A stretch of 64,000 bases of DNA from an uncultured Litoreibacter sp. (GTDB taxonomy: Bacteria > Pseudomonadota > Alphaproteobacteria > Rhodobacterales > Rhodobacteraceae): contig CANLOU010000003.1 in NCBI GenBank assembly GCA_947492995.1, positions 744,001 through 808,000 of the forward strand, written 5' to 3'. The notes under the pieces were generated by a model. The model saw only the letters and a list, made by a program, of their open reading frames with translations. It ran no database searches and had not been told where the DNA came from. Shown here piece by piece: positions 9,579 to 18,683 of the stretch. The position numbers and the translations under genes were made by a program. The first letter of the stretch is position 1. Every line of letters starts with the position of its first letter.

Positions 9579-11147
9579 ATGGCATTAAATCTTCGGATTC
9601 CCGAGCAACCAGAATTGAAACCACGCATCACCGTCTTCGGTGTGGGCGGAGCAGGCGGCAACGCGGTCAACAACATGATCGACAAAGAGCTGGACGGCGT
9701 TGAGTTCGTCACAGCCAATACCGATGCGCAAGCCTTGCAGCATTCCAAAGCCGCCGCGAAAATCCAGATGGGCGTGAAAGCGACCGAAGGTTTAGGCGCG
9801 GGCGCACGTCCATCGGTCGGCTCCGCCGCCGCCGAAGAGACCATTGAAGAAATCGTCGACCATCTGGCCGGCGCGCATATGTGCTTCATCACCGCCGGCA
9901 TGGGTGGCGGGACTGGCACAGGCGCCGCACCGATCATCGCGCAAGCCGCGCGGGAGCTGGGTGTTCTGACCGTGGGTGTTGTCACCAAGCCGTTCCAGTT
10001 CGAGGGCGGCAAGCGCATGAAGCAAGCCGACGAAGGCATTGAAGCGCTTCAAAAAGTTGTCGACACGCTGATTATCATTCCGAACCAGAACCTGTTCCGT
10101 CTGGCCAACGAAAAGACGACCTTTACCGAGGCGTTCTCCATGGCTGACGACGTGCTCTATCAAGGTGTCAAAGGCGTCACCGACCTGATGGTGCGCCCGG
10201 GCCTTATCAACCTCGATTTTGCCGATGTCCGCGCCGTGATGGACGAGATGGGCAAAGCCATGATGGGCACCGGCGAAGCCGAGGGCGAAGATCGCGCAAT
10301 CCAGGCGGCAGAGAAGGCGATTGCCAACCCGCTACTGGACGAGATTTCGCTGCGCGGCGCGAAAGGTGTTCTTATCAACATCACCGGCAGCCACGACCTG
10401 ACCCTGTTCGAACTGGACGAAGCGGCCAACCGCATCCGCGAAGAGGTCGACCCCGAAGCCAACATCATCGTGGGCTCGACGCTGGACACCACCATGGATG
10501 GGCAAATGCGCGTTTCTGTTGTGGCCACCGGCATCGAAGCTTCCGAAGAGCTGCTGGCACATCCTGTGCCACGCCGTTCCCTGGCCGCACCTTTGACCCA
10601 AGAGCGCGCGCCAGAAGAAGCCGCTGCCCCTGTTGCATCCGTTGCCGTCGAAATGACGCCGGTTGCGGCCGAAGCATCGCCGGAGCCGTCGCTGTTTGAG
10701 GGTGTTGCCGAAGCACCGGCACCATCCTTTGCGCCTGCGCCAGAGCAGGTTGCCGAAGATGGTTTGCCTGAGCCTGTGTACCAGCCAGCGCCAGCGCCAG
10801 CATTCACACAGCCAGCGGCCCAAGCGCCTGCACCGCAAGGCTATGTGGCCCCGCAGCCTGCGGCCCCCGGCACACCATCGCCGGAAGCCATGGACCGTCT
10901 GCGCGCCGCCGTGACCAAGGCCCCAACCATGGAGCCAGTGCGCGCCGAACCCGCACCTGCAGCCGCGGAAAAACCGCGGTTTGGCATCAACTCCCTGATA
11001 GGTCGCATGACCGGCGGGGCAGGGGAAGAGGGCCAGCAGGCCGTTCAGCGCCAGCCCGCACCAAGCACGCTGGAGCCGTCCGCCGAGGTGGACCCGGAGC
11101 AGGAAAAGATCGAAATTCCGGCCTTCCTGCGCCGCCAAGCGAACTAA
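9579..11147 (+). CDS. ftsZ: Cell division GTPase FtsZ
   Basis: A tubulin-like GTPase that forms the Z ring. The GTP-binding signature [10 protein letters not shown] is at about residues 107-116. [15 protein letters not shown] is near residue 20 and the synergy loop lies in NLDFADV. The protein is 522 residues. From about residue 320 a long Ala/Pro/Glu-rich disordered linker runs to the conserved C-terminal peptide EIPAFLRRQ, which contacts FtsA and other partners. The long linker is usual in alphaproteobacteria. A strong terminator follows directly. Confidence 0.99.
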   Translation: MALNLRIPEQPELKPRITVFGVGGAGGNAVNNMIDKELDGVEFVTANTDAQALQHSKAAAKIQMGVKATEGLGAGARPSVGSAAAEETIEEIVDHLAGAHMCFITAGMGGGTGTGAAPIIAQAARELGVLTVGVVTKPFQFEGGKRMKQADEGIEALQKVVDTLIIIPNQNLFRLANEKTTFTEAFSMADDVLYQGVKGVTDLMVRPGLINLDFADVRAVMDEMGKAMMGTGEAEGEDRAIQAAEKAIANPLLDEISLRGAKGVLINITGSHDLTLFELDEAANRIREEVDPEANIIVGSTLDTTMDGQMRVSVVATGIEASEELLAHPVPRRSLAAPLTQERAPEEAAAPVASVAVEMTPVAAEASPEPSLFEGVAEAPAPSFAPAPEQVAEDGLPEPVYQPAPAPAFTQPAAQAPAPQGYVAPQPAAPGTPSPEAMDRLRAAVTKAPTMEPVRAEPAPAAAEKPRFGINSLIGRMTGGAGEEGQQAVQRQPAPSTLEPSAEVDPEQEKIEIPAFLRRQAN

Positions 11148-11174
11148 CTCACACATCTGTGACGTAACGTCTTA

Positions 11175-11198
11175 GGCCGGGCATTGCCCGGCCTTTTT
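11175..11198 (+). terminator. Rho-independent terminator of ftsZ
   Basis: The stem GGCCGGGC/GCCCGGCC has a three-base loop and is followed by TTTTT. It stands 28 bp after the ftsZ stop. Confidence 0.9.
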
Positions 11199-11388
11199 CG
11201 TTGTAGATCAACGTCTTGCTGCAGGTGCGAAAGCCGATTGTTTCAATATGTCAGGTTTGTTGCAGTCGGTCACAAAGAGTGAGTTGAGACCTGTGCCCCC
11301 AACCCCTATTTTTCAGCCATCAGGAACTGGGGGGTTCTTGGTGACGACAAGTACAACTAGAAATCTGCCGCTTCTTTGGAGGCTCTAC

Positions 11389-12309
11389 GTGCAAGCAACT
11401 TTGATCTCTGATGTCACCTTTGAGGGTGTCGGACTACATTCCGGCGCCCTGACCAAGATGACCGTGCGCCCCGCGCATGCCGGACATGGTATCTGGTTCA
11501 AGCGTGTGGACGTGCTGGACCGCGACCCCCACGTGCCCGCGACCTATGACGCCGTTGAGATGAAGCCGCTTTGCACCCGCATCGTGAACGCCGCCGGCGT
11601 CGAGGTGCTGACCATCGAACACATCACCGCCGCCCTTGCCGGCTGCGGCGTGCGCAACGCGCTGATCGAACTGGACGGGCCGGAAGTTCCGATCATGGAC
11701 GGGGCCTCGGGCGATTTTGTGCGGGCCTTCGTCGAGGCGGGCGTGCAAGCCCAAGACGCGCCGCTTTACGCGATCGAAATTCTTGAAACCGTTTCGGTGG
11801 AGCAAGACGGCGCCCGCGCCACCCTGTCGCCCGCCGGATCGCTGGAAATTGACTTTGCCATCGACTTTGCGGACGCGGCCATCGGCGCGCAGTCCAAAGT
11901 TCTGAACATGGCGAACGGCACCTTCGTGCGGGAGCTGTCCGACAGCCGCACCTTCTGCCGCAAATCCGACATCGACATGATGCATGCCAACGGCCTGGCC
12001 CTTGGTGGCACCTACGACAACGCGGTTGTCGTGGACGGCGACGACGTGCTGAGCCCGGGCGGCCTGCGCCACACCGACGAGGCGGTCCGCCACAAGATGC
12101 TGGACGCCTTGGGCGACCTGTCGCTGGCGGGCGCCCCCATTTTGGGCCGCTACACCGGCGTCAAAGCGGGCCACGCCATGACCAACGCCCTGCTGCGCAA
12201 ATTGTTCGCCACCCCGGACGCATTCCGCATGGTGCGCTGCACCCCGGCCCAGCTGAGCCGCCTTCCCGGCGTCGGCGTCAAGCGTGCCGACCTGGCGCTT
12301 GTCGCCTGA
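11389..12309 (+). CDS. lpxC: UDP-3-O-acyl-N-acetylglucosamine deacetylase LpxC
   Basis: A zinc deacetylase at the committed step of lipid A synthesis. EHITAALAGCG (zinc His), GPEVPIMDGASGDF and HKMLDALGDLSLAG are LpxC motifs. The ORF track starts at 11248. However, a GTG at 11389 has TTTGGAGG six bases upstream and gives the family N-terminus (QATLISDVTFEGVGLHSG) and 306 residues, so I choose it. The 190 bp between the ftsZ terminator and this start presumably hold the lpxC promoter. The distal position after ftsZ is usual. Confidence 0.96.
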   Translation: MQATLISDVTFEGVGLHSGALTKMTVRPAHAGHGIWFKRVDVLDRDPHVPATYDAVEMKPLCTRIVNAAGVEVLTIEHITAALAGCGVRNALIELDGPEVPIMDGASGDFVRAFVEAGVQAQDAPLYAIEILETVSVEQDGARATLSPAGSLEIDFAIDFADAAIGAQSKVLNMANGTFVRELSDSRTFCRKSDIDMMHANGLALGGTYDNAVVVDGDDVLSPGGLRHTDEAVRHKMLDALGDLSLAGAPILGRYTGVKAGHAMTNALLRKLFATPDAFRMVRCTPAQLSRLPGVGVKRADLALVA

Positions 12310-12448
12310 ACCCGGATCACGGTTGGTTTTCCTTTGCAAAAACCGCATCAAAGACGTTTTGCCTTCCCAAGACATGTGCTAGAGCTTGTGCAAAGCGCCG
12401 ACCCCCTACGCAACCGGGGCGGCAATAGTGCAGGGTTGGCGGTCTAAT

Positions 12449-13330
12449 ATGCCGAACAGGTCAGTTATCAAAACGGTTTTCACGCTGTCGCTTGCCGCAG
12501 CCGTCTCCGCATGCGGCGGGGGTGGCGGCGACGGCGACCGGCGCGGCTTTTTGGGCGGGTTCTTCGCGTCCAACCGCGAAGCGCCGCTGGAAAGCTTCGG
12601 CCCCGAAGAGATCTTCCGCCGCGGCGAGGCCGCATTGGAGGATGGCAACGAAGACGAGGCCGTGCGCCTGTTTGGCGAGGTCGAGCGGCTGTACCCCTAT
12701 TCCGAATGGGCCAAACGCTCGCTCATCATGTCGGCCTTCGCCTACCATTCCGACCGCGAATACGAACAATCGCGCGCCGCCGCGCAACGCTTCATCGACT
12801 TCTACCCAGCCGACGAGGACGCGGCCTACGCCCAGTATTTGCTGGCGATCAGCTATTACGACCAGATCGACCAAGTGGGCCGCGACCAGGGCCTGACCTT
12901 CCAAGCGCTCCAAGCGCTGCGCACCGTGATCGAGCGGTACCCTGACACGGAATACGCGCGGTCCTCGATCCTGAAATTTGACCTGGCCTTCGACCATCTG
13001 GCGGGCAAGGAGATGGAGATCGGGCGCTACTACCTCAAGCGCGGGCATTACACGGCGGCCGTAAACCGGTTCCGCGTTGTGGTCGAAGAATTCCAGACCA
13101 CCACCCACACGGCGGAGGCCTTGCACCGGCTGGTGGAGAGCTACCTGTCGCTTGGCCTGACCGACGAGGCGCAGACGGCGGCGGCGATTTTGGGCCACAA
13201 CTACCAGTCCAACGATTTCTACCAGGACAGCTTTGATCTGCTGGCAGGGCGTGGGCTGAAGCCCGCGCCGCGTGGCACCGGCTGGCTGGTCGATATTTAC
13301 CGTCAGGTGATCCGAGGCAAGTGGCTGTAA
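12449..13330 (+). CDS. bamD: Outer-membrane assembly lipoprotein BamD
   Basis: Part of the BAM complex that inserts beta-barrel proteins into the outer membrane. From the ATG at 12449, a lipoprotein signal peptide ends in AAAVSAC, with Cys about residue 22. A Gly-rich linker and tetratricopeptide helices follow (for example AAQRFIDFYPADEDAAYAQYL). The length of 293 residues fits BamD (ComL). The earlier ATG at 12386 would put extra sequence before the signal peptide. Its position between lpxC and recN is conserved in this group. Confidence 0.93.
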   Translation: MPNRSVIKTVFTLSLAAAVSACGGGGGDGDRRGFLGGFFASNREAPLESFGPEEIFRRGEAALEDGNEDEAVRLFGEVERLYPYSEWAKRSLIMSAFAYHSDREYEQSRAAAQRFIDFYPADEDAAYAQYLLAISYYDQIDQVGRDQGLTFQALQALRTVIERYPDTEYARSSILKFDLAFDHLAGKEMEIGRYYLKRGHYTAAVNRFRVVVEEFQTTTHTAEALHRLVESYLSLGLTDEAQTAAAILGHNYQSNDFYQDSFDLLAGRGLKPAPRGTGWLVDIYRQVIRGKWL

Positions 13331-13334
13331 GGGC

Positions 13335-13352
13335 GGCGGGGTGAACCCCGCC
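13335..13352. repeat. Hairpin repeat between bamD and recN
   Basis: GGCGGGGT-GA-ACCCCGCC is a perfect 8-bp stem in the 36-bp spacer, with no T-run. Similar GGCGGGGTGAACCCCGCC elements are, from memory, common between rhodobacterial genes. It may stabilise or attenuate the mRNA. Confidence 0.55.
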
Positions 13353-13366
13353 CTACGGGGGATGTC

Positions 13367-15010
13367 ATGCTGCGCTCTTTAGATATTCGCGACATGCTTA
13401 TCATTGACCGGCTGCTGTTGGAGTTTCAGCCCGGGCTAAATGTGCTGACCGGCGAGACCGGCGCGGGTAAATCTATCCTTCTGGATTCATTGGGTTTTGT
13501 GCTTGGCTGGCGGGGCCGTGCGGAATTGGTGCGGGCGGGCGCCGAGAAGGGCGAGGTGGAAGCCTCGTTCGATTTGCCCGCTGGCCATGCGGCGCATGGC
13601 GTGCTGGAAGAGGCCGGGTTTGACGCCTCAGACGAGCTGATCCTGCGGCGGGTGAATTACCCTGACGGGCGCAAGCAGGCCTGGGTGAATGACCGCCGCG
13701 CGTCGGGCGAGGTCTTGCGGGCGCTATCGGATGTGTTGGTGGAATTGCACGGGCAGCATGATGACCGGGGGCTGCTGAACCCTAAGGAGCATCTGGCGCT
13801 GCTGGACCAGTTTGCGGGCGTCGATCTGGAGCCAGTCCAGGCGGCTTGGTCGGCCATGTCGAAGGCGCGTAAGGCCCTGAGAGCGGCGGAGAAGGCCCTG
13901 GCCGAAGTTAAGGCGGAGGAAGATTTCCTGCGCCATGCCGTTGATGAGCTGGAGAGCTTGGACCCGCAGCCGGGGCAGGAGGCGGAGCTGGACGTGCTGC
14001 GCCGCCAGATGCAGGTAGGCGAGCGGATCAAGGAAGATATTTCTAATGCGTTACAAGGGCTTGGGCCCTCTGGGGCCGAGGGCCAAATGACGGATGCGGC
14101 GCGTTGGCTGGACGGCGTGGCCGAGAAAGCCGATGGGCAGCTGGACGCCCCGTTGAAGGCGTTGGAACGGGCGCTGACCGAGTTGGGCGAGGCGCATCAA
14201 GGGGTCGAGGCGGCTTTGCATGCGGTGTCTTTTGACCCGTTTGAGCTGGAGCGCACCGAGGAGCGACTGTTTGCCATTCGCGGGCTGGCGCGCAAACACG
14301 ACGTGTTGCCGGATGATTTGACCGCTTTGAGCGAGACGTTTCGGGCGCGGCTGGACGCTTTGGACGGCGGCGCGCGCGAGATTGCCGGATTGGAGCAGGC
14401 GCTGTCTGACGCAGAGGTGGCCTACGGGGTCGAGGCCGACGCGCTGCATGAGGCCCGGGTGGCGGCGGCGTCGCGTTTGGACGTCGCGATGATGACAGAG
14501 CTTGCGCCACTGAAGATGGAACGCGCTGTTTTCAAAACCGAAATTTCTGAGGACTCGCTTGGACCAGACGGGCGGGACGCGGTCGCGTTTACCGTGGCGA
14601 CCAATCCCGGCACCCCTGCGGGGCCGTTGAACAAGATCGCTTCGGGCGGGGAATTATCGCGGTTTCTGCTGGCCTTGAAAGTGTGCCTGACAGGCACAAC
14701 CGGCGACGTAACGATGATCTTTGACGAGATTGACCGCGGCGTCGGCGGGGCGACTGCGGATGCGGTGGGACGGCGATTGGCGTCTTTGGCCGATGGGAGC
14801 CAAGTTCTGGTTGTGACCCATTCGCCGCAAGTGGCGGCGTTGGGCGGGCATCACTGGCGGGTGGAGAAATCCGTGAAGGATGACGTGACGCTGTCGACCG
14901 TGGTGCCGTTGGACGAGGGCGCACGCGTGGACGAAATTGCCCGCATGGTGTCGGGCGATACCGTGACAGATGCGGCGCGGGACGCGGCGCGGGCGTTGTT
15001 GGAGCGGTGA
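13367..15010 (+). CDS. recN: DNA repair protein RecN
   Basis: An SMC-like ATPase in recombinational repair. Walker A TGETGAGKS is at about residues 28-36. A central coiled coil (roughly 150-370) is rich in Ala, Glu and Leu. The C-terminal ABC signature SGGELSRFLLAL and Walker B MIFDEIDRGVGG follow, then VTHSPQVAALG. The 547-residue length is standard. It is convergent with the downstream dld-type gene, with a double palindrome between them. No LexA-like box was seen in its short upstream spacer. Confidence 0.96.
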   Translation: MLRSLDIRDMLIIDRLLLEFQPGLNVLTGETGAGKSILLDSLGFVLGWRGRAELVRAGAEKGEVEASFDLPAGHAAHGVLEEAGFDASDELILRRVNYPDGRKQAWVNDRRASGEVLRALSDVLVELHGQHDDRGLLNPKEHLALLDQFAGVDLEPVQAAWSAMSKARKALRAAEKALAEVKAEEDFLRHAVDELESLDPQPGQEAELDVLRRQMQVGERIKEDISNALQGLGPSGAEGQMTDAARWLDGVAEKADGQLDAPLKALERALTELGEAHQGVEAALHAVSFDPFELERTEERLFAIRGLARKHDVLPDDLTALSETFRARLDALDGGAREIAGLEQALSDAEVAYGVEADALHEARVAAASRLDVAMMTELAPLKMERAVFKTEISEDSLGPDGRDAVAFTVATNPGTPAGPLNKIASGGELSRFLLALKVCLTGTTGDVTMIFDEIDRGVGGATADAVGRRLASLADGSQVLVVTHSPQVAALGGHHWRVEKSVKDDVTLSTVVPLDEGARVDEIARMVSGDTVTDAARDAARALLER

Positions 15011-15020
15011 TGCCTGGGGT

Positions 15021-15067
15021 AAATTCCTTCGGCGAAGGAATTTGAATTTTCTTCGACGAAGAAAATT
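15021..15067. terminator. Double perfect palindrome between convergent recN and dld-type gene
   Basis: Two adjacent hairpins, each with 11-bp arms around one central base, start at 15021 (arm AAATTCCTTCG) and 15045 (arm AATTTTCTTCG). Their starts are exactly 24 bp apart. They lie between convergent genes and probably work as terminators in both directions. The same design recurs at 44949 and 62058. Confidence 0.65.
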
Positions 15068-15073
15068 GCCTCC

Positions 15074-15103
15074 GGCGGGGATATTTTTGGAACAATGATG
15101 GTG
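15074..15103 (+). repeat. Intergenic repeat GATATTTTTGGAACAATGATGG
   Basis: This copy is almost identical to the one at 5017-5045 (24 of 25 bases over the core). It sits after recN, just before the stop of the convergent flavoprotein gene. It codes for nothing obvious. The motif recurs in degenerate form at 52016, 54720, 58276 and 62866. Confidence 0.65.
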
Positions 15104-15114
15104 GGGCGGTGCGC

Positions 15115-16488
15115 CTAGTTTATCTGGACCATTTTTCCGGGGTTCAGGATGTTTTGCGGATCGAAACTGCGTTTGATGTCGGACATGACCGACCATGCAT
15201 CGCCATGCTCGCGGGTCATGTATTTCATTTTGCCCAGGCCGACGCCGTGCTCGCCAGTGACCGTGCCGCCCATATCGAGCGCGCGGTCAACCATGCGGTC
15301 GGCGAGGCGTTTGGCCTCTTTCAGCTCGTCAGGATTGTCGGGATCCATCATCAGGATAGCGTGGAAATTGCCGTCGCCGACATGGCCCAGAATGGGGCCG
15401 GGAAGGGGGCTGTCTGCGATGTCCTTTTGGGTTTCGGTGACGGCTTCCGCGAGGCGCGAAATAGGCACGCAGATGTCGGTGGACATGGCGGTGCAGCCCT
15501 TTCTTGACGCAAGGATCGCGTAATAGCCGTCATGGCGCAGCTTCCACAGCGCGTTGCGGTCCTCGGGCTTGGTGGCCCACGTAAAGTCGGACCCGCCATG
15601 CTCGGCGACGATCTCGGCGAAGCGTTCGGATTGCTCTTTGACGGCTGCATCCGAGCCGTTGAATTCCACCAGCAGATGCGGCTTTTCGGGCATATTGCGG
15701 CCGGAATAGGCGTTGAAGGCCATGGTTGTGGCCGCATCCACGAACTCGATGCGGGCCATGGGGATGCCCATTTGGATCGTGGCCATGACGCAGTTGACCG
15801 CGTCGTCGATACTGTCGAAGGCGCAGATGCCTGCGGAGATCGCCTCCGGCTGGCCCTGCAGCTTGAGGGTCAGCTCGGTGATGAGGCCCAGCGTGCCCTC
15901 GGAGCCGATGAAGAGATGCGTCAGGTCATAGCCTGCGGCGGTTTTGCGGGCGCGGGACCCGGTGCGGATGATGCGGCCATCGGCCAGCACCACTTCGAGG
16001 CCCATCACGTTGTCGGCCATGGTGCCGTACATGACGGTGGTGGTGCCCGACGCCCGGGTGGAGGCCATGCCGCCGATGGAGGCGTTTGCGCCGGGGTCCA
16101 CCGGGAAGAACAGCCCCGTGGCGCGCAGGTCTTCATTGAGCGCGATGCGGGTGATGCCGGGTTGGACCTGAACGTCCATGTCCTCGGCGTTGATGTGCAG
16201 AACCTTGTTCATACGCTGGAAATCGACCGTGACCCCGCCTTTGAGCGCGAGCGCGTGGCCTTCGAGCGACGTGCCGGTGCCCCATGGGATGACGGGGCAG
16301 CCGTGCCTGACGCAAATTTTGACAATTGCGCTGACCTCTGCCGTGGTTTCGGGGTAGGCGACCGCGTCGGGGGGCATGGGGGCGTAATAGACCTCGGACC
16401 GGCCATGAATATCGCGATCGGACTTGGAGAGGTTGAGCCTTTCGCCTAAGACGGTCTTGAGCTCTTCGATTGCTGCGGCGATGGTCAT
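15115..16488 (-). CDS. FAD-linked D-lactate dehydrogenase/glycolate oxidase-type oxidoreductase
   Basis: The protein has 457 residues with an N-terminal PCMH FAD-binding domain (PWGTGTSLEGHALAL; PVDPGANASIGGMASTRASG) and a C-terminal FAD-oxidase domain. That domain holds HVGDGNFHAILMMDP and GTVTGEHGVGLGKMKYM, which carry the metal/substrate histidines. The sequence is closest to eukaryotic-type D-lactate dehydrogenase (cytochrome). It should oxidise a D-2-hydroxy acid, with a quinone or cytochrome as acceptor. The ORF track runs on to 17421, but the family N-terminus is MTIAAAIEELKTVL at 16488. It is divergent from the ClC gene. Confidence 0.88.
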   Translation of the reverse strand: MTIAAAIEELKTVLGERLNLSKSDRDIHGRSEVYYAPMPPDAVAYPETTAEVSAIVKICVRHGCPVIPWGTGTSLEGHALALKGGVTVDFQRMNKVLHINAEDMDVQVQPGITRIALNEDLRATGLFFPVDPGANASIGGMASTRASGTTTVMYGTMADNVMGLEVVLADGRIIRTGSRARKTAAGYDLTHLFIGSEGTLGLITELTLKLQGQPEAISAGICAFDSIDDAVNCVMATIQMGIPMARIEFVDAATTMAFNAYSGRNMPEKPHLLVEFNGSDAAVKEQSERFAEIVAEHGGSDFTWATKPEDRNALWKLRHDGYYAILASRKGCTAMSTDICVPISRLAEAVTETQKDIADSPLPGPILGHVGDGNFHAILMMDPDNPDELKEAKRLADRMVDRALDMGGTVTGEHGVGLGKMKYMTREHGDAWSVMSDIKRSFDPQNILNPGKMVQIN

Positions 16489-16560
16489 GTCATTGGCCTT
16501 ACAAGGGTTTTGCGAGATGTTAGGCCAGTACGGCCGCAAGGGAAAGCGTGGGGCTATGTG

Positions 16561-18249
16561 ATGGCCGACCCCAAACCGTCCTTCGTGCGAGGGCAGATCA
16601 ACGACGTCGTGGAGGCCTGCCAGAAGGGCTGGACGGTGATGCGCCATCGCGGGCCGTCGCAGCTGCAGTTCTGGTTCATTGCCTTGCTGATCGGGATTGC
16701 CGCCGGATTGGCGGCGGCGGGGTTCCGCATTTCCATCGAATGGCTGCAGGGCGTGTTGTATGACGCCAAGGACGTGCGGTCGCTCCAGGAATTCGCGACC
16801 GATCTGGAGTGGTACTTCATCCTGCTGATCCCCGTCGCGGGCGGATTGATGACCGGCGTGGTGCTGCATCTGTTCACCCCGGACGGGCGGGCGCGGTCGG
16901 TGGCGGAGGTCATTGAGGGCGCCGCGATGCAGAACGGGCGGGTGGAGAAACGGGCGGGGCTGGCCTCGGCCTTTGCGTCTATGGTGACCTTGTCGACGGG
17001 CGGCTCTACGGGCCGCGAGGGGCCGGTGGTGCATTTGGCGGGCGTCATCTCCAGCTGGGTGTCGGGGCTGATAAAGGCGGACGGGATCACCGGGCGGGAC
17101 CTGCTGGGCTGCGCTGTGGCGGCGGCGGTGTCGGCCAGCTTCAACGCGCCGATTGCGGGGGCCTTGTTCGCCCTGGAGGTGGTGCTGCGCCACTTTGCGG
17201 TGCATGCCTTTGCGCCGATTGTGATTGCGAGCGCGGCGGGCACCATCATCAGCAGGCTGACCTTTGGGGATGTGACCGAGTTCACCTTGCCGGTTGAATC
17301 GGCGCTGGGGTTTTACCAAGAATTGCCGGCGTTTTTGCTGCTGGGGTTGCTGTGCGGCATCGTGGCGGTTGTCCTGATGCGCAGCATCTTCTGGGCGGAT
17401 GACATCGGGACCGCATTGCAACAGAAGGTGGGCTTCCCCCGCTGGTTGCGGCCCGCGATTGCGGGGCTGTTGCTAGGGGCCATCGCCATCTGGTTCCCCC
17501 ATATCATCGGGGTTGGGTACGGGACGACCTCGGCGGCGCTGACCGGCGATTTGATCCTGTGGGAGGCGGTCGTGTTCACCGTTCTCAAGGTCATGGCCGT
17601 GTCGATCACCATGGCGGGGCGCATGGGGGGCGGAGTGTTCTCGCCCTCGCTGATGGTCGGCGCGCTGACGGGGCTGTCCTTCGGGATGATCGCGACGGGG
17701 TTGTTTCCGAACGTGTCGGGGTCCGAGACATTATACGCGTTGGCGGGGATGGGCGCCGTTGCGGCTGGCGTGCTGGGGGCGCCGATTTCGACCACGTTGA
17801 TTGTGTTCGAGCTGACGGGCGACTGGCAAACCGGGCTGGCGGTGATGGTCGCGGTGTCGCTGTCGAGCGCATTGTCGAGCAAGCTGGTCGACCGGTCCTA
17901 CTTCCTGACGCAGTTGGAACGGCGCGGCGTGCATTTGGCAGCTGGGCCGCAGGCTTATTTGTTGTCGATGTTTCGCGTGGTGAATGTGATGCGCACGCCG
18001 GACCATCCAAAGGCCGCGGCGGATGACCTGATTTGGCAGGTGATTGAGGAGGGCGTTTTCATCGACCCGAACGCCACGCTGGAAGATGCAATGCCGGTCT
18101 TTGAGGAAACCAACCGGGCCTTCATCCCCGTGGTGACCCTGGGCGAAGAGGGCCAGCCGCCCACCATTTTAGGGGCGTTGTTCCAAGTTGACGCGCTGCG
18201 CCAGTACAACCGCGCCTTGGCGGCGACGGCTGCCGAGGAACATTCCTAG
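16561..18249 (+). CDS. ClC-family chloride channel/transporter
   Basis: The protein has 562 residues with about ten hydrophobic segments. GGSTGREGPVVHLAG (about residues 145-159) is the ClC anion-selectivity motif GxEGP, and GGVFSPSLMVGALTG near 360 is a second ClC signature. The C-terminal 80 residues (after about 480) resemble a CBS-type regulatory domain. I start at MADPKPSF (16561) because the upstream extension to 16510 overlaps the divergent promoter region. The 3' end overlaps the convergent DUF427 gene by 4 bp. Whether it is a channel or an H+/Cl- antiporter cannot be decided here. Confidence 0.9.
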   Translation: MADPKPSFVRGQINDVVEACQKGWTVMRHRGPSQLQFWFIALLIGIAAGLAAAGFRISIEWLQGVLYDAKDVRSLQEFATDLEWYFILLIPVAGGLMTGVVLHLFTPDGRARSVAEVIEGAAMQNGRVEKRAGLASAFASMVTLSTGGSTGREGPVVHLAGVISSWVSGLIKADGITGRDLLGCAVAAAVSASFNAPIAGALFALEVVLRHFAVHAFAPIVIASAAGTIISRLTFGDVTEFTLPVESALGFYQELPAFLLLGLLCGIVAVVLMRSIFWADDIGTALQQKVGFPRWLRPAIAGLLLGAIAIWFPHIIGVGYGTTSAALTGDLILWEAVVFTVLKVMAVSITMAGRMGGGVFSPSLMVGALTGLSFGMIATGLFPNVSGSETLYALAGMGAVAAGVLGAPISTTLIVFELTGDWQTGLAVMVAVSLSSALSSKLVDRSYFLTQLERRGVHLAAGPQAYLLSMFRVVNVMRTPDHPKAAADDLIWQVIEEGVFIDPNATLEDAMPVFEETNRAFIPVVTLGEEGQPPTILGALFQVDALRQYNRALAATAAEEHS

Positions 18250-18587
18250 GTTTGTTCGATGGTGACCTTGTCACTATCAAAGGCCAAATGCCCGGCGATT
18301 TTTTCCAGACCCTTTTTGGGTGCGTCATAGGACCATGCCGCGTTTTTGATCGGGCCGCTTTTGGCTTGGATCGTGAAATAGGTGGCGTCGCCCTTATGCG
18401 GGCAGTGCGTTGTGTGGTCGGTCTGGTCAAAAAACGCCATCGCCATGTCTGCGCGGGGGACATAGAGCACCGGGTCGGACGCGCCCTCGCGCAGTTCGAT
18501 CACATTGGCGCTTTCACCAAGCACAGCGCCGGCGGCGCGAATTGAATAGGTGCCGGACGCGTCGGACAGTTTGATATGATCGGACAT
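18246..18587 (-). CDS. DUF427 domain protein
   Basis: A small 113-residue protein with the DUF427 pattern: VLYVPRADM, then a C-P-H-K-G-D-A-T-Y segment (HCPHKGDATYFTI) and a terminal NAAWSYDAPKKGLEKIAGHLAF. The family has a compact beta fold and no established function. It overlaps the 3' end of the convergent ClC gene by 4 bp, and a 96-bp spacer separates it from aminopeptidase P. Confidence 0.85.
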   Translation of the reverse strand: MSDHIKLSDASGTYSIRAAGAVLGESANVIELREGASDPVLYVPRADMAMAFFDQTDHTTHCPHKGDATYFTIQAKSGPIKNAAWSYDAPKKGLEKIAGHLAFDSDKVTIEQT

Positions 18588-18683
18588 GAGGCGGACCCTC
18601 CCTAAGACATGCTTTGCAATTTTGTGTAGAGGCGCAACATGACAGGTTTACGTAAGGGGACGCAAGGTCCGTGATGCCGCAGT

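Noticed and set aside
16489-17421. N-terminal extension of the D-lactate dehydrogenase-type ORF
   Set aside because: The extension is antisense to the ClC gene and Arg/His-rich; the family N-terminus begins at 16488.
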